Assembly: GCF_003402475.1 (NCBI RefSeq)
Contig: NZ_BFAB01000007.1
Location: 124,001-188,000, forward strand
Origin: Mycobacterium sp. MFM001
GTDB lineage: Bacteria > Actinomycetota > Actinomycetes > Mycobacteriales > Mycobacteriaceae
Length of the DNA: 64,000 nt
Reading direction: 5' to 3'
Positions 46,511-58,945 of this stretch are shown piece by piece. The position numbers and the translations under genes are program-made. The stretch's first letter is position 1; each line of letters starts with the position of its first letter. The notes under the pieces were generated by a model. That model ran no database searches and was not told the origin of the DNA. It saw only the letters and a list, made by a program, of their open reading frames with translations.

Positions 46511-47134
46511 ATGGCGGGCACGGCGCGCACCTACGGCGGTGCCACCCACACCGAGCGACGGTCCCGGCGGCAGGCCGCGCTGATCGACACCGCACTGGAC
46601 CTGGTCGCCGCCGGTGGTGTCGGCAGCCTCACCGTGCGCGGCGTCTGCGCCCGGGCGCGGCTCAACGACCGCTACTTCTACGAGAGCTACCGCAACGTCG
46701 ACGAGCTGGTGCTGGCCATGCTCGACGACCAGATCAGCCGGGCATTCAGCGCGCTGCTTCCCGCGATCGAGGCGGCCGCGCCCGATCCGGTGCTTCGTGC
46801 CCGCGCTGCCATCGGCAGCGGTCTGGATTTTCTGGCCGACGATCCGCGGCGCGGGCGGCTGCTGATCGAGTCGCAGACCACCGAGGGATTGCGAGCGCGC
46901 CGCCTGGAGCTGGTGAAGATGCTGGCCAAGGTGATGGCCGACCAGGGGCGTGCACTGCTCGAGGGGCAGGAATCGCTGGACCCCGACATCGATCTGGCCG
47001 CGTTCACGCTTGTCGCCGGCGGGTTCGATCTGGTCACGCTCTGGCTGCGCGACGAACTCGACATCAGCCGCGAGCACCTGGAGGACTTCTTGGTGGCGAT
47101 GGTCACCGGCAAACGCCGGGGCGAGACGCTTTAA
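46511..47134 (+). CDS. TetR/AcrR-family transcriptional regulator
   Basis: 207-aa regulator: HTH in QAALIDTALDLVAAGGVGSLTVRGVCARARLNDRYFYESYRNVDELVLAML (about 20-70), then a helical ligand domain. Its N-terminus (RTYGG...RRSRRQAALID, DRYFY) resembles the TetR at 5298, suggesting a regulator subfamily that controls oxidase-like genes. Probably represses the divergent DUF2236 gene. The TAA stop overlaps the TAAGCT hexamer that appears to start transcription of the next gene. Confidence 0.9.
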   Translation: MAGTARTYGGATHTERRSRRQAALIDTALDLVAAGGVGSLTVRGVCARARLNDRYFYESYRNVDELVLAMLDDQISRAFSALLPAIEAAAPDPVLRARAAIGSGLDFLADDPRRGRLLIESQTTEGLRARRLELVKMLAKVMADQGRALLEGQESLDPDIDLAAFTLVAGGFDLVTLWLRDELDISREHLEDFLVAMVTGKRRGETL

Positions 47135-47144
47135 GCTCTCACGA

Positions 47145-47939
47145 ATGCGCCTTGGCCGAATCGCCAGCCCGGACGGTGTCGCCTTCGTCAGCATCGAAGG
47201 CGAACCGCAGGACCCGACCGGGATGACTGCCCGTGAAATCGCCGAACATCCATTCGGCACACCGACGTTCACCGGCCGTTCCTGGCCGCTGGCCGATGTG
47301 CGGCTGCTGGCCCCGATGCTGGCCAGCAAGGTGATCTGCGTCGGCAAGAACTACGCCGCGCACGTCGCCGAGATGGGCGGCTCCGGAAAGGGCGCCGCAG
47401 ACCCGGTGATCTTCCTGAAGCCCAACACCGCGATCGTTGGGCCGAACGTTCCGATTCGGTTGCCCGCCAACGCATCACCGGTGCATTTCGAAGGAGAGCT
47501 GGCCGCAGTCGTCAGCCGGCCCTGCAAGGATGTCACCGCCGACCGGGCGGCCGACAGCATCCTGGGCTACACCATCGCCAACGACGTCACCGCCCGCGAC
47601 CAACAACAGTCCGACGGCCAGTGGACACGTGCGAAAGGCCACGACACCTTCTGCCCGGTTGGCCCGTGGATCGTCACCGACGTCGACCCGTCCGATCTCG
47701 AACTGTGCACCGAGGTCAACGGACAGGTCAAACAACGCAGCCGCACGTCGATGATGATCCACGACATCGGCGCCATCGTGGAATGGATCTCGGCCGTGAT
47801 GACCCTGCTGCCAGGTGATCTCATCCTCACCGGCACACCCGAAGGCGTCGGGCCGATCGAGGACGGCGACACCGTCACCATCACCGTCGACGGAATCGGC
47901 ACATTGACCAATCCTGTTGTGCGCAAAGGAAAATCGTGA
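47145..47939 (+). CDS. Fumarylacetoacetate hydrolase-family protein (Rv2993c-like)
   Basis: 264-aa FAH-superfamily enzyme. The C-terminal catalytic barrel shows [27 protein letters not shown], the metal Glu pair in [11 protein letters not shown] (ExE), [30 protein letters not shown] and [11 protein letters not shown]. Family members include hydroxyhepta-dienedioate isomerases and acylpyruvate or oxaloacetate decarboxylases; the substrate is undefined. ATG lies 7 nt after TAAGCT. Overlaps gltX by 4 nt (GTGA). Confidence 0.86.
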   Translation: MRLGRIASPDGVAFVSIEGEPQDPTGMTAREIAEHPFGTPTFTGRSWPLADVRLLAPMLASKVICVGKNYAAHVAEMGGSGKGAADPVIFLKPNTAIVGPNVPIRLPANASPVHFEGELAAVVSRPCKDVTADRAADSILGYTIANDVTARDQQQSDGQWTRAKGHDTFCPVGPWIVTDVDPSDLELCTEVNGQVKQRSRTSMMIHDIGAIVEWISAVMTLLPGDLILTGTPEGVGPIEDGDTVTITVDGIGTLTNPVVRKGKS

Positions 47940-49384
47940 ACGTTCGGGTACGATTCTGCCCGTCGCCCACCGGCGTCCCTCACGTCGGGCTGATTCGCAC
48001 CGCGTTGTTCAACTGGGCCTACGCGCGGCACACCGGCGGCACGTTCGTATTCCGGGTGGAAGACACCGATCCCCAACGGGACACCGAGGAAAGCTATCTG
48101 GCGTTGCTGGACGCGCTGCGCTGGCTCGGACTCGACTGGGACGAGGGCCCCGAGGTGGGCGGCCCCTACGGCCCGTATCGGCAGTCGCAGCGCGGCGACA
48201 TCTACCGCGACGTGGTGGATCGACTGCTGGCGGCTGGCGAGGCATACCAGGCCTTTTCGACGGCCGAAGAGGTCGAGGCGCGCCATCTGGCGGCCGGCCG
48301 CAGCCCCAAGTTGGGCTACGACAACTTCGACCGCGATCTGACCGAGGAACAGCGCGCGGCATTTCTGGCCGAGGGCCGTAAACCCGTGGTGCGGTTACGA
48401 ATGCCCGACGAGGACCTCGGCTGGGACGATCTGGTGCGCGGGACGACCACCTTTGCGGCGGGCACCGTGCCCGATTTCGCGTTGACCCGGGCAACGGGGG
48501 ATCCGTTGTACACCTTGGTCAATCCCGTCGACGACGCGCTGATGAAAATCACCCACGTGCTGCGCGGTGAAGACCTGCTGCCGTCGACGCCGCGGCAAAT
48601 TGCGCTGTATCAGGCGTTGATCCGCATCGGTGTCGCCGAGCGTGTCCCCGAATTCGCCCACTTGCCAACGGTATTGGGTGAAGGCACCCGCAAGCTCTCC
48701 AAGCGCGACCCGCAGTCGAATCTGTTCGCTCACCGCGACCGCGGCTTCATTCCCGAAGGGCTGCTGAATTATCTGGCGCTGCTTGGCTGGTCGATTGCGG
48801 GGGACCGCGACGTGTTCAGCATCGAGGAGATGGTGGCCGCCTTCGACGTGGCCGACGTCAACGCCAACCCGGCCCGGTTCGACCAGAAGAAGGCCGACGC
48901 GATCAACGCTGAGCACATCCGGCTGCTCGACCCCGACGATTTCACCGCCAGACTGCGGACGTACTTCGACGTGCACGGCTACGACACCGGGCTCGACGAG
49001 GCGGCATTCGCGGTGGCGGCGGGCCTTGTGCAGACCCGCATTGTGGTGCTCGGCGACGCCTGGGATCTGCTGAAGTTCCTCAACGACGACGAGTACGCGA
49101 TCGACCCGAAGGCCGCGGGCAAGGAGCTCGGCCCCGATGCCGGCCCCGTGCTCGACGCGGCTACGACGGCGCTCGACGGCGTGACGGAGTGGACGGCGGC
49201 GGAGATCGAGAGCGCGCTCAAGGCCGCGCTGCTGGAGGGCCTCGGCCTCAAGCCGCGGAAGGCTTTCGGACCGATCCGCGTTGCTGCCACCGGCGCGTCG
49301 ATCAGCCCGCCGCTGTTCGAATCGCTGGAGCTGCTTGGGCGCGACCGCAGTCTGCGCCGGCTGCGGGCAGCGCGTGAGCACTGA
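47936..49384 (+). CDS. gltX: Glutamyl-tRNA synthetase
   Basis: 482-aa class I synthetase. The HIGH-type motif is [23 protein letters not shown] (HVGL), and the KMSKS loop is [10 protein letters not shown]. With GatCAB in the same window it is expected to be non-discriminating, charging both tRNA-Glu and tRNA-Gln with glutamate. GTG start overlaps the FAH gene stop. The tRNA-Gln and tRNA-Glu genes begin 92 and 236 nt after its stop. Confidence 0.96.
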   Translation: MNVRVRFCPSPTGVPHVGLIRTALFNWAYARHTGGTFVFRVEDTDPQRDTEESYLALLDALRWLGLDWDEGPEVGGPYGPYRQSQRGDIYRDVVDRLLAAGEAYQAFSTAEEVEARHLAAGRSPKLGYDNFDRDLTEEQRAAFLAEGRKPVVRLRMPDEDLGWDDLVRGTTTFAAGTVPDFALTRATGDPLYTLVNPVDDALMKITHVLRGEDLLPSTPRQIALYQALIRIGVAERVPEFAHLPTVLGEGTRKLSKRDPQSNLFAHRDRGFIPEGLLNYLALLGWSIAGDRDVFSIEEMVAAFDVADVNANPARFDQKKADAINAEHIRLLDPDDFTARLRTYFDVHGYDTGLDEAAFAVAAGLVQTRIVVLGDAWDLLKFLNDDEYAIDPKAAGKELGPDAGPVLDAATTALDGVTEWTAAEIESALKAALLEGLGLKPRKAFGPIRVAATGASISPPLFESLELLGRDRSLRRLRAAREH

Positions 49385-49475
49385 GCCCGGATTCTTTGGT
49401 AGTCTGCACGTCGGTCCTCGAGCGGTTGGCAGTAGCGGCGGCAAGACGCTCTGACCAGCGGTTTTAGGGCGCCAA

Positions 49476-49547
49476 TGGGGTATGGTGTAATTGGCAACAC
49501 AGCTGATTCTGGTTCAGCCATTCTAGGTTCGAGTCCTGGTACCCCAG
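49476..49547 (+). tRNA. tRNA-Gln (CTG)
   Basis: 72-nt cloverleaf: acceptor TGGGGTA pairs with TACCCCA; anticodon stem GCTGA/TCAGC encloses loop TTCTGGT, giving anticodon CUG; T loop GGTTCGAGTCC. Discriminator G at 49547; the CCA end is not encoded. Confidence 0.95.
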
Positions 49548-49619
49548 CAAAGTTTGTCCACCACAAGCAATTAGGTGGGCATACGGCTGTGAGCTATGCT
49601 GACAGCTCGGATCAGTTCT

Positions 49620-49692
49620 GGCCCCGTCGTCTAGCGGCCTAGGACGCCGCCCTCTCACGGCGGTAGCGTGGGTTCGAATCCCATCGGGGCTA
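49620..49692 (+). tRNA. tRNA-Glu (CTC)
   Basis: 73-nt cloverleaf: acceptor GGCCCCG pairs with CGGGGCT (G-U at the end); anticodon stem CCGCC/GGCGG encloses CTCTCAC, giving anticodon CUC; T arm GGGTTCGAATCCC. Six T residues follow (49694-49699), a likely terminator signal. CCA is not encoded. Confidence 0.95.
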
Positions 49693-49717
49693 CTTTTTTC
49701 CTGGCGTTTGGTCGCCT

Positions 49718-50218
49718 TTAGACGGCGGCCGGCGCGGTCGAACCGCCCACCGGCATCGCGGGCAGGCCCAGCTTGCGGTGATCCCACGACCGGGTGCGGC
49801 GGGCCACGATGCGCACCGCCACCCGCTTGTTCATCATCTGGTCCACCATCGGCTTCATGTCGTCGGTGTAGGGGCCGGTGTAGCGCTCCCACACGCTGAC
49901 TCCCACCCGGAAGATCGCGTCGGGATCGTCGACGATCTCGGCCACACCTTCGAAGGACACCCCACGCAGCGTGTCGTAGGTGTTGCCGCCCTCCAGCAGA
50001 AAACTCACCCGCGGATCGCGCCGGAGGTTGACCGCCTTCTGCGACTTGGCTTTGGTCTCCAGCCAGATTTCGCCGTCCACCACCCCGTACCACATCGCGG
50101 TCAGGTGCGGCTGCCCGTCGGGCCCGATGGTGGCCAAGGTGCCGGTGCGGCTGGTGGCGACGAAGTCGGCGATCTCCGCCTCGGACATGACAATCTGCGC
50201 ACGCTGGTTGGTTCCCAT
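49718..50218 (-). CDS. PPOX-class F420-dependent oxidoreductase-like protein (Rv2991-like)
   Basis: 166-aa split-barrel protein of the flavin/deazaflavin oxidoreductase B group: DFVATSRTGTLATIGPDGQPHLTAMWYGVVDGEIWLET and KAVNLRRDPRVSFLLEGG, then LRGVSFEGVAEIVDDPDAI. The M. tuberculosis homologue Rv2991 is placed among F420H2-binding proteins. It lies 25 nt past tRNA-Glu on the opposite strand. Cofactor preference is inferred. Confidence 0.82.
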   Translation of the reverse strand: MGTNQRAQIVMSEAEIADFVATSRTGTLATIGPDGQPHLTAMWYGVVDGEIWLETKAKSQKAVNLRRDPRVSFLLEGGNTYDTLRGVSFEGVAEIVDDPDAIFRVGVSVWERYTGPYTDDMKPMVDQMMNKRVAVRIVARRTRSWDHRKLGLPAMPVGGSTAPAAV

Positions 50219-50285
50219 GGCTTGAAAGTGTGTCAGGTCGCCAATTCGACTCTGCGACGCGCTGGGCGCAATCTCGGCACAAGAA

Positions 50286-50987
50286 CTACAGGAGGCGAGT
50301 CAGCTCGTCGGCGGCGGCCAGCAAGTCGGCGGCCCAGCGCGCGCCCGGCCGTCGTCCCATCCGGTCGATCGGCCCGGACACGGAAATGGCCGCGATCACA
50401 TCGCCGCGACTATCACGCACGGGCGCCGACACGCTGGCGACACCCGGCTCGCGTTCGGCGGCGCTCTGCGCCCAACCGCGCCGACGCACTTCTGCCAGCG
50501 CCCGCTCACCGAATTTCGCCGACGGCAGGATGGCCCGCTGGGTAGCGGCGTCGCTGTACGCCAACAGCACCTTGGCGCCCGACCCCGCGGCCATCGGCAG
50601 CCGTGCGCCAACGGGAACGGTATCGCGAAGCCCCGCAGGCGGTTCCAGTGCGGCCACACAGATTCGCCAGCTGCCCTCGCGGCGGTACAACTGCACACTC
50701 TCGCCGGTGATCTCACGCAGCCGGGGCAGCACCGCGGCGCCTGCCGTCAACAACGGATCGGTGGCTTGGGCCGCCAACTCGCTGACTGCGGGGCCGAGCC
50801 GCCAACGACCCTCGCCGTCGCGCGCCAGCAGCCGGTGAACTTCCAGTCCGGCGGCCAACCGGTGCGCGGTAGCCCTGGGCAACCCGGTGCGGTCGCACAA
50901 TTCGGCCAACCCGCAGGGTGATTCCGCAATCGCGTGCAGCACACCCACGGCTTTGTCGAGGACGCCGATGCCGCTATCCTGTCTCAT
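50286..50987 (-). CDS. IclR-family regulator of leucine synthesis (LtbR/NdgR-like)
   Basis: 233-aa IclR regulator: N-terminal winged [43 protein letters not shown] and a C-terminal effector domain with [20 protein letters not shown] and [20 protein letters not shown]. Homologues facing leuCD (LtbR in Corynebacterium, NdgR in Streptomyces, Rv2989 in M. tuberculosis) control leucine genes. Its ATG at 50987 is back to back with the leuC region, and TCTC/GAGA palindromes lie across the start. Confidence 0.9.
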   Translation of the reverse strand: MRQDSGIGVLDKAVGVLHAIAESPCGLAELCDRTGLPRATAHRLAAGLEVHRLLARDGEGRWRLGPAVSELAAQATDPLLTAGAAVLPRLREITGESVQLYRREGSWRICVAALEPPAGLRDTVPVGARLPMAAGSGAKVLLAYSDAATQRAILPSAKFGERALAEVRRRGWAQSAAEREPGVASVSAPVRDSRGDVIAAISVSGPIDRMGRRPGARWAADLLAAADELTRLL

Positions 50988-51017
50988 ATGGAGATACTAT
51001 CGTCTCAGAATGTGAGA
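50982..51017. promoter_or_regulatory. Candidate IclR operators at the leuC promoter
   Basis: Two palindromes: TCTC-N5-GAGA (50982-50994), overlapping the regulator's start codon, and TCTCA-N5-TGAGA (51003-51017), overlapping the preferred leuC GTG. Centres are 22 bp apart, about two helical turns. They occupy the whole gap between the divergent genes. Confidence 0.55.
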
Positions 51018-52424
51018 ACAAGGCCGCGCACGCTGGCCGAGAAAGTTTGGGACGACCACGTCGTGGTGTCGGGTGGCGGAACCGAACCGGACCTGATCTA
51101 CATCGACCTGCACCTGGTGCACGAGGTCACCAGCCCACAGGCATTCGACGGTCTGCGGTTGGCCGGCCGCCCGGTCCGGCGGCCGGATCTGACGCTTGCC
51201 ACCGAAGACCACAACGTGCCGACGATCGACATCGACAAGCCGATCGCCGACCCGGTGTCACGCAAGCAAGTCGAGACGCTGCGACGCAACTGCGAGGAAT
51301 TCGGCATCCGCCTCTACCCGATGGGCAACATCGAGCAGGGCATCGTGCACGTCGTCGGACCGCAATTGGGACTCACGCAGCCCGGCATGACGATCGTCTG
51401 CGGCGACAGCCACACATCCACCCACGGCGCATTCGGTGCTTTGGCAATGGGAATCGGGACTTCCGAGGTCGAACATGTGCTGGCCACCCAGACGCTTCCG
51501 CTGCGGCCGTTCAAGACGATGGCGGTCAACGTCGACGGAGAGCTGCCGCACGGCGTGACGGCCAAAGACATCATTCTCGCGGTGATCGCCAAGATCGGCA
51601 CGGGCGGCGGCCAGGGCCATGTCATCGAATACCGCGGCAGCGCCATCGAATCGCTGTCGATGGAGGCCCGGATGACGATTTGCAATATGAGCATCGAAGC
51701 CGGCGCCCGTGCCGGAATGGTGGCGCCCGATGCGACGACGTACGAGTTCTTGCGTGGGCGCCCGCATGCACCGACCGGCGCCGAGTGGGATGCCGCACTG
51801 GCGTATTGGCAGCAGCTGCGCACCGACGAGGGCGCCGAATTCGACACCGAGGTCTATCTGGACGCCGCATCGTTGAGTCCGTTCGTCACGTGGGGAACCA
51901 ACCCGGGTCAGGGTGTGCCGTTGGCGGCCGCGGTGCCGGACCCCGAGCTGATGACCGATGACGCCGCGCGTCAGGCCGCCGAGAAGGCGTTGGCGTACAT
52001 GGACCTTCGACCCGGCACCCCGATGCGGGACATCGCGGTGGACGCCGTGTTCGTCGGATCATGCACCAACGGCCGCATCGAGGACCTGCGCGCGGTGGCC
52101 GACGTGTTGCGCGGCCGAAAAGTGGCCGACGGCGTGCGAATGCTCGTCGTGCCGGGGTCGATGCGTGTTCGTGCGCAGGCCGAAGCCGAAGGACTGGCAG
52201 AGATCTTCACGGCCGCGGGCGCCGAGTGGCGGCAAGCCGGCTGCTCGATGTGTCTCGGTATGAACCCGGATCAGCTTTCGCCCGGAGAGCGATGCGCGGC
52301 GACGTCCAACCGCAATTTCGAAGGGCGGCAGGGCAAGGGCGGCCGCACACATTTGGTGTCGCCGGTGGTGGCCGCGGCCACCGCAATCCGCGGAAAACTG
52401 TCCGCGCCGGCCGACTTGGACTGA
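51012..52424 (+). CDS. leuC: 3-isopropylmalate dehydratase large subunit
   Basis: 470-aa aconitase-family subunit holding the 4Fe-4S cluster. Substrate and cluster motifs: [58 protein letters not shown] (first Cys), and [15 protein letters not shown] (two Cys). GTG 51012 is preferred because it gives a length close to the remembered M. tuberculosis protein; ATG 50988 adds 8 codons but abuts the divergent regulator's ATG directly. No Shine-Dalgarno sequence at either. leuD follows after 16 nt. Confidence 0.95.
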   Translation: MRTRPRTLAEKVWDDHVVVSGGGTEPDLIYIDLHLVHEVTSPQAFDGLRLAGRPVRRPDLTLATEDHNVPTIDIDKPIADPVSRKQVETLRRNCEEFGIRLYPMGNIEQGIVHVVGPQLGLTQPGMTIVCGDSHTSTHGAFGALAMGIGTSEVEHVLATQTLPLRPFKTMAVNVDGELPHGVTAKDIILAVIAKIGTGGGQGHVIEYRGSAIESLSMEARMTICNMSIEAGARAGMVAPDATTYEFLRGRPHAPTGAEWDAALAYWQQLRTDEGAEFDTEVYLDAASLSPFVTWGTNPGQGVPLAAAVPDPELMTDDAARQAAEKALAYMDLRPGTPMRDIAVDAVFVGSCTNGRIEDLRAVADVLRGRKVADGVRMLVVPGSMRVRAQAEAEGLAEIFTAAGAEWRQAGCSMCLGMNPDQLSPGERCAATSNRNFEGRQGKGGRTHLVSPVVAAATAIRGKLSAPADLD

Positions 52425-52440
52425 CGTAGAGGAGATAAGC

Positions 52441-53037
52441 ATGGAAGCGTTTCGCACTCACACCGGCATCGGGGTGCCGTTGCGGCGGTCGAATGTGGAC
52501 ACCGATCAGATCATTCCCGCGGTCTATTTGAAGCGCGTAACCCGAACGGGTTTCGAAGACGGATTGTTCGCGGCCTGGCGCACCGACCCGTCTTTCGTGC
52601 TGAATCTCAGCCCATTTGACAGGGGTTCAGTACTGGTCGCCGGACCCGATTTCGGCACCGGATCCTCGCGCGAGCACGCGGTGTGGGCACTGATGGACTA
52701 CGGATTCAAGGTGGTCATCTCATCTCGCTTCGCCGACATTCTCCGGGGCAATGCGGGCAAGGCGGGGCTGTTGGCGGCCGAAGTCGCCCAAGATGACGTG
52801 GAACTGCTCTGGAAGCTCATCGAGCAGTCCCCAGGGTTGGAAATCACTGTCAATCTTCAAGATCGGAATGTGGCCGCGGGAACGGTGGTGGTGCCGTTCA
52901 AGATTGACGACTACACGGCCTGGCGACTGGCCGAAGGCCTTGACGATATAGCCCTTACGCTGCGGAAACTCGATCAGATCGAAACTTTCGAGGCGACTCG
53001 CCAAACCTGGAAACCGCGCACTCTGTCGGCTTCCTGA
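52441..53037 (+). CDS. leuD: 3-isopropylmalate dehydratase small subunit
   Basis: 198-aa swivelling-domain partner of Leu[28 protein letters not shown] and [33 protein letters not shown] are the family signatures. The Shine-Dalgarno GAGGAGA lies just before the ATG. Completes the leuCD operon. Confidence 0.96.
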   Translation: MEAFRTHTGIGVPLRRSNVDTDQIIPAVYLKRVTRTGFEDGLFAAWRTDPSFVLNLSPFDRGSVLVAGPDFGTGSSREHAVWALMDYGFKVVISSRFADILRGNAGKAGLLAAEVAQDDVELLWKLIEQSPGLEITVNLQDRNVAAGTVVVPFKIDDYTAWRLAEGLDDIALTLRKLDQIETFEATRQTWKPRTLSAS

Positions 53038-53160
53038 ACGCTGGATCGGAGCCGAATTCCGGGCCCGCGCCGCGACTATTTGACCGGCTGTCCACCGGCC
53101 AAGGGCGGCAACCGGTTTCCAAAAAAGTTCGCCAGAAGCCATTGAAATTGCGCGTGGCTC

Positions 53161-53216
53161 TTGGAAATCAGTGGTGTCAGGGTTTACCGTGTCCACTAGT
53201 CGGTCCAACAAGGACC
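53161..53216 (+). promoter_or_regulatory. hupB promoter and 5' UTR hairpin
   Basis: TTGGAA (53161-53166) and TACCGT (53185-53190), 18-bp spacer, predict transcription from about 53197 and a roughly 40-nt 5' UTR. Within it GGTCC-aacaa-GGACC (53202-53216) forms a small hairpin 8 nt before the Shine-Dalgarno sequence. The rest of the 199-bp gap after leuD shows nothing else clear. Confidence 0.5.
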
Positions 53217-53236
53217 ACTGGTTTCGGAGGGTTTGC

Positions 53237-53866
53237 ATGAACAAAGCGGAGCTCATCGACGTACTCACAGACAAATTGGGCTCGGATCGTAGGTCGGCCA
53301 CCGCCGCCGTTGAGAACGTCGTCGACACCATTGTGCGGGCGGTGCACAAGGGTGAGAGCGTCACCATTACCGGTTTCGGCGTATTCGAACAGCGCCGCCG
53401 CGCAGCACGCGTGGCTCGCAATCCGCGCACCGGTGAGACGGTGAAGGTGAAGCCGACATCGGTGCCGGCATTCCGTCCAGGTGCTCAATTCAAAGCGGTT
53501 GTCTCTGGCGCACAGCGCCTCCCAGCGGAAGGACCTGCCGTGAAACGTGGTGTGACAGCGACCGGCGCACGCAAAGCGGCGAAGAAGTCGCCGGCCAAGA
53601 AGGCCACCAAGTCGACTGCCAAGAAGGCTGCGAAGAAGGCGCCGGCCCGCAAGGCTGCGAAGAAGTCACCGGCCAAGAAGGCCGCGACCAAGCGGACGGC
53701 TGCCAAGAAGGCCACCAAGCGGGCGCCGGCCAAGAAGGCGACCAAGTCGACAGCCAGGAAGGCAACGAAGTCGACCGCCAGGAAGGCAACCAAGGCTCCA
53801 GCCCGTAAGACTGCAGCCAAGAAGTCGCCGGCCAAGAAGGCGACTGCTCGGCGCGGCCGCCGGTAA
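53237..53866 (+). CDS. hupB: DNA-binding protein HU with lysine-rich tail
   Basis: 209-aa mycobacterial HU. Residues 1-90 are the HU fold ([33 protein letters not shown] ... [24 protein letters not shown]). From about 105 the tail is made of [15 protein letters not shown] repeats, histone H1-like, as in HupB of mycobacteria, where the tail drives DNA compaction and is modified. CGGAGG 6 nt before the ATG fixes the start. Confidence 0.97.
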   Translation: MNKAELIDVLTDKLGSDRRSATAAVENVVDTIVRAVHKGESVTITGFGVFEQRRRAARVARNPRTGETVKVKPTSVPAFRPGAQFKAVVSGAQRLPAEGPAVKRGVTATGARKAAKKSPAKKATKSTAKKAAKKAPARKAAKKSPAKKAATKRTAAKKATKRAPAKKATKSTARKATKSTARKATKAPARKTAAKKSPAKKATARRGRR

Positions 53867-53879
53867 CACAACCACATAC

Positions 53880-53931
53880 ACGCGGATTCGTCGCGGTCCC
53901 GCTCTCGGGGTGGGCCGCGGCGAATCTGCGT
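53880..53931. terminator. Convergent hairpin between hupB and mutT1
   Basis: Arms 53880-53896 and 53915-53931 form a 17-bp stem with two G-U pairs and an 18-nt loop. It lies 13 nt after the hupB stop and just before the mutT1 stop. No T tract; likely a shared terminator. Confidence 0.6.
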
Positions 53932-53932
53932 G

Positions 53933-54865
53933 CTAGGTCAGCACGTTGGTGGCCAGTGCGCTGCCGATATGATCCGCTGCCACCAGGTGCCCGTTTGACA
54001 GCGACAGCACCCAGGTACTGCCTTTGCGGTTGCGGGATTTGTCGGGGCGCACACCATCGCGGTCACACCACCAGCCGATCAGATCCGGAATGACCTTGCC
54101 CTGTGTGCAGATGACCGGCGTGCGTTTCAACGCGGCGATCTGCAGGACTCGGCGGCGGCCGCGTTTCGGGTTGTCGGCATAAGCTTCTTCGGTCAGCGTG
54201 GGTTCGTTGCAGATGACCACGCCCAGTTCTTCGGCCAGTGGTTCGACGGTTTGGTGGCAACGCAATCGGTCGGCTGCGTACACGTCGGTGGCGCCGAACG
54301 CCAGCAGCTGACCGACCAGTGCCTCGGCCTGCGCGCGGCCCTTCTTGTCCAACGGCCGCTTGGTGTCGTCGCCTTTGAAGCGGGATTTACTGCCCGCGGT
54401 ACCGTGCCGGACCACCAACACCGTCTGGGTATCGGTCGGATGTTTGGCGAACCGTCGCAAGACCTTTCGATCCTGTGAATACGACAGTTTCTTGACTGCG
54501 GCGGGCACGGGCAACCAGATCAGGTCGTCGACTTCACCGTTGGGACTAAAGCTCCCGTCGAGGCTGCACGCCGCCCAGTACCGCACCTTCTTGGTGCCTT
54601 GTTCGATCGGGTAGCTCACCGTCGTGATGCGCCGACCCAGGTGCGCCCGGTGACCAGTCTCCTCGAAGATCTCCCGCACCGCGGTCACCGGTTCTGTTTC
54701 ACCGGGATCGACTTTGCCTTTGGGCAGCGACCAGTCGTCGTAGCGTGGCCGGTGGATCAGCGCAACTTCGGGCGCGGACTCGCGGTGCCCGGGCCGCCAC
54801 AGCACGGCGCCGGCCGCGCACACGGTCTTACCCGCCGTGCGTTTCGGCGAGGTTTGTGTCGACAC
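53933..54865 (-). CDS. mutT1: Nudix hydrolase with C-terminal histidine phosphatase domain, MutT1
   Basis: 310-aa two-domain protein. The Nudix box [22 protein letters not shown] (about 50-71) cleans oxidised nucleotides such as 8-oxo-dGTP; a histidine phosphatase domain follows from [10 protein letters not shown] (RHG) to the end and removes further phosphates. This fusion is typical of mycobacterial MutT1. GTG 54865 chosen: AGGAG lies 5 nt upstream; a GTG at 54871 is too close to it. Convergent with hupB; ppk1 lies upstream on the same strand. Confidence 0.93.
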   Translation of the reverse strand: MSTQTSPKRTAGKTVCAAGAVLWRPGHRESAPEVALIHRPRYDDWSLPKGKVDPGETEPVTAVREIFEETGHRAHLGRRITTVSYPIEQGTKKVRYWAACSLDGSFSPNGEVDDLIWLPVPAAVKKLSYSQDRKVLRRFAKHPTDTQTVLVVRHGTAGSKSRFKGDDTKRPLDKKGRAQAEALVGQLLAFGATDVYAADRLRCHQTVEPLAEELGVVICNEPTLTEEAYADNPKRGRRRVLQIAALKRTPVICTQGKVIPDLIGWWCDRDGVRPDKSRNRKGSTWVLSLSNGHLVAADHIGSALATNVLT

Positions 54866-54933
54866 CCTCACTCCTGCAAGTCAATTCGGGCCCACCGGGC
54901 CCGGCGGCCGGAAGGTCGGGACGGGAATTTCGG

Positions 54934-57138
54934 TCACGTACTGCGGTGTCGCTCCATCAGCGATACCTGATGGTCGCGCACTGTGCGACCCTCCTGCGGC
55001 GATGCGGTCCACTGGCCGTCCGGCCCGAGCTCCCAGCACCGGGTCGCGGGATCCAGCGCCGAATTGAACATGTCGTCGAGTTGCGCGGTCAGCCGCGGAT
55101 CTTTGACCTGAACCATCACCTCGACGCGCCGATCGAGGTTGCGATGCATCATGTCGGCGCTGCCGATCCAGAACTCGTCGATGGCGCGGAAATGCAGGAT
55201 CCGCGAGTGTTCCAGGAAGCGGCCGAGAATCGAGCGCGCCACGATGTTTTCGGAAAACCCCTCCATACCGGGGCGCAGCGCGCAGATGCCGCGCACCACC
55301 ACCTCGACGCGCACGCCGGCCTGCGACGCCCGGTAGAGCGCGTCGATCACCTGCTCGTCGACAAGCGCGTTCATTTTGAGCCGGATGCGGCCGTTGCCGT
55401 TTTCGCGGTGGGCGGCGACTTCGCGCTCGACGCGCTCGATGATGCCGGTGCGAATACCGTGCGGTGCCACCAAAAGGTTGCGATAGGACAGCTTGCGCGA
55501 ATAGCCGGTGAGCGAATTGAACAAGTCGGTCAGGTCGGCGCCGATGTCGGGGTCCACGGTCAGCAGACCGATGTCTTCGTAAAGCCGCGCGGTCTTGCTG
55601 TTGTAATTGCCGGTTCCGACATGGCAGTAGCGCCGGATCGCCGACCCTTCGCGGCGCACCACCAAGCAAGTCTTGCAATGTGTTTTCAAGCCCACCAGCC
55701 CATACACCACATGCACACCGGCCTGCTCAAGCGCGCGGGCCCACCGGATGTTGGCCTGCTCGTCGAAGCGAGCCTTGATTTCGACCAGTGCCACCACCTG
55801 CTTGCCGGCTTCGGCGGCGTCGATCAGTGCACGCACAATCGGCGAGTCACCCGACGTGCGGTACAGCGTTTGTTTGATCGCCAGCACGTTGGGGTCGGCG
55901 GCTGCCTGCTCGATGAACCGTTGCACGCTGGTGGAAAACGAATCGTAGGGATGATGCACCAGCACGTCGCCCTCGCGCAGCGTCGCGAAAATGCTCTTGG
56001 GCGTTTCCCGGTCGGCGAATGCGGGATGAGTGGCGGGTACGAATGCCCGATCCTTCAGCGCGGGCCGTTCGAGGTCGTAGATCTGCCACAGCGACGACAG
56101 ATCCAAAAGTCCCGGCACCTCGATGACGTCGCCGGGATGCACGTCGAGTTCGCGCAGCAGCAACTCCAACATGTTCTCGGTCATGTCGTCGGCGACTTCG
56201 AGCCGCACCGGCGAGCCGAACCGCCGGCGCGCCAGTTCCCGTTCGAGCGCCTGCAGCAGATCCTCGTCGCGGTCTTCTTCGACCTCGAAATCCGCGTTGC
56301 GAGTAATGCGGAACACGTGGTGCTCGACGATTTCCAGCCCGGGGAACAGCACCGGCAGGAACGCCGCGATCAGTTCTTCCATTGGCAGGAACCGGACTTC
56401 GGGGGTGCCGTCGGCACGCTTACCGCCGAGCTCGACGAAGCGATCGACGTTGTCGGGCACCTTGACCCGGGCGAAGTGGGTGCCGCCGTCGTCGGGCCGG
56501 TTCACGGTGACTGCCAGGTTCAGACTCAGCCCGCTGACGAACGGGAACGGGTGAGCGGGGTCGACCGCCAGCGGCGTGAGGACCGGGAAGACCTGCTCGT
56601 GAAAATAATTCGACAACTTGTCGCGTTCGGCCTCGTTCAGATCGGCCCATGTGACGACGTGAATGCCTTCCTCGGCGAGCGCGGGCCGCACCGAGTCGAG
56701 GAAGACGCGCGCATGCCGGCTGGCGATGTGCTGGGTTTGCTCGCCGATGCGACGCAGTTGTTCGCGGGGGGTCAGTCCGTCCGCGGAGCGCACCGACAGG
56801 CCCATCTCGTCGCGGCGCTTGAGGCCGGCGACTCGGACCATGTAGAACTCGTCGAGGTTGGAGGCGAAGATCGCCAGAAACTTGGCCCGCTCGAGTAACG
56901 GCAGCGACGTGTCGGCGGCCAGTGCGAGTACCCGCGCGTTGAAGTCCAGCCAGCTCAGTTCCCGATTGAGGTAGCGGTGCTCGGGGAGCTGGTCCTCGAT
57001 AACGGCCGCTGCCGCGGTTGCGGCAGGCGGCGCGCCCGGCGCCGAGTCACCCGGATGCCACACCGTTTCGTCGGGCCGCGCCTCGGCGGCGGTGGCTTCC
57101 CTGGCTTCTGTTTCGGTCACCCTGCGATCATTACTCAT
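54934..57138 (-). CDS. ppk1: Polyphosphate kinase 1
   Basis: 734-aa PPK1, which polymerises ATP gamma-phosphate into polyphosphate. N domain [19 protein letters not shown]; phospho-histidine region [16 protein letters not shown] and [24 protein letters not shown]-terminal [16 protein letters not shown] and [21 protein letters not shown] 57138 (MSNDRR) matches the M. tuberculosis start; the frame is open to 57171. The first about 45 residues are Ala/Glu-rich and variable. Separated from mutT1 by 68 nt. Confidence 0.96.
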   Translation of the reverse strand: MSNDRRVTETEAREATAAEARPDETVWHPGDSAPGAPPAATAAAAVIEDQLPEHRYLNRELSWLDFNARVLALAADTSLPLLERAKFLAIFASNLDEFYMVRVAGLKRRDEMGLSVRSADGLTPREQLRRIGEQTQHIASRHARVFLDSVRPALAEEGIHVVTWADLNEAERDKLSNYFHEQVFPVLTPLAVDPAHPFPFVSGLSLNLAVTVNRPDDGGTHFARVKVPDNVDRFVELGGKRADGTPEVRFLPMEELIAAFLPVLFPGLEIVEHHVFRITRNADFEVEEDRDEDLLQALERELARRRFGSPVRLEVADDMTENMLELLLRELDVHPGDVIEVPGLLDLSSLWQIYDLERPALKDRAFVPATHPAFADRETPKSIFATLREGDVLVHHPYDSFSTSVQRFIEQAAADPNVLAIKQTLYRTSGDSPIVRALIDAAEAGKQVVALVEIKARFDEQANIRWARALEQAGVHVVYGLVGLKTHCKTCLVVRREGSAIRRYCHVGTGNYNSKTARLYEDIGLLTVDPDIGADLTDLFNSLTGYSRKLSYRNLLVAPHGIRTGIIERVEREVAAHRENGNGRIRLKMNALVDEQVIDALYRASQAGVRVEVVVRGICALRPGMEGFSENIVARSILGRFLEHSRILHFRAIDEFWIGSADMMHRNLDRRVEVMVQVKDPRLTAQLDDMFNSALDPATRCWELGPDGQWTASPQEGRTVRDHQVSLMERHRST

Positions 57139-57204
57139 CAGCGGGTCGTGCTGCCACCAGCCGGCCCACATCGATGCGCAGTTGGTGTGCTGTTTACCCC
57201 AGCG

Positions 57205-58938
<1,734 letters not shown>

Positions 58939-58945
58939 TTAGGTT

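Noticed and set aside
49548..49619. Possible third tRNA between tRNA-Gln and tRNA-Glu
   Set aside because: The 72 bases do not form a cloverleaf or carry a GGTTCGA T loop.
50934..51011. Longer leuC start at 50934 or 50988
   Set aside because: The first lies inside the IclR gene; the second abuts that gene's ATG and is longer than the remembered leuC N-terminus. GTG 51012 is kept, with moderate confidence.
53570..53850. Apparent tandem DNA repeat in hupB
   Set aside because: The repeats are PAKKA/ARKA codons of the HU tail, a protein feature of the family, not a separate satellite or CRISPR array.
54745..56898. 717-codon open frame on the plus strand
   Set aside because: It is antisense to mutT1 and ppk1, whose motifs are unmistakable; the frame has no domain of its own.
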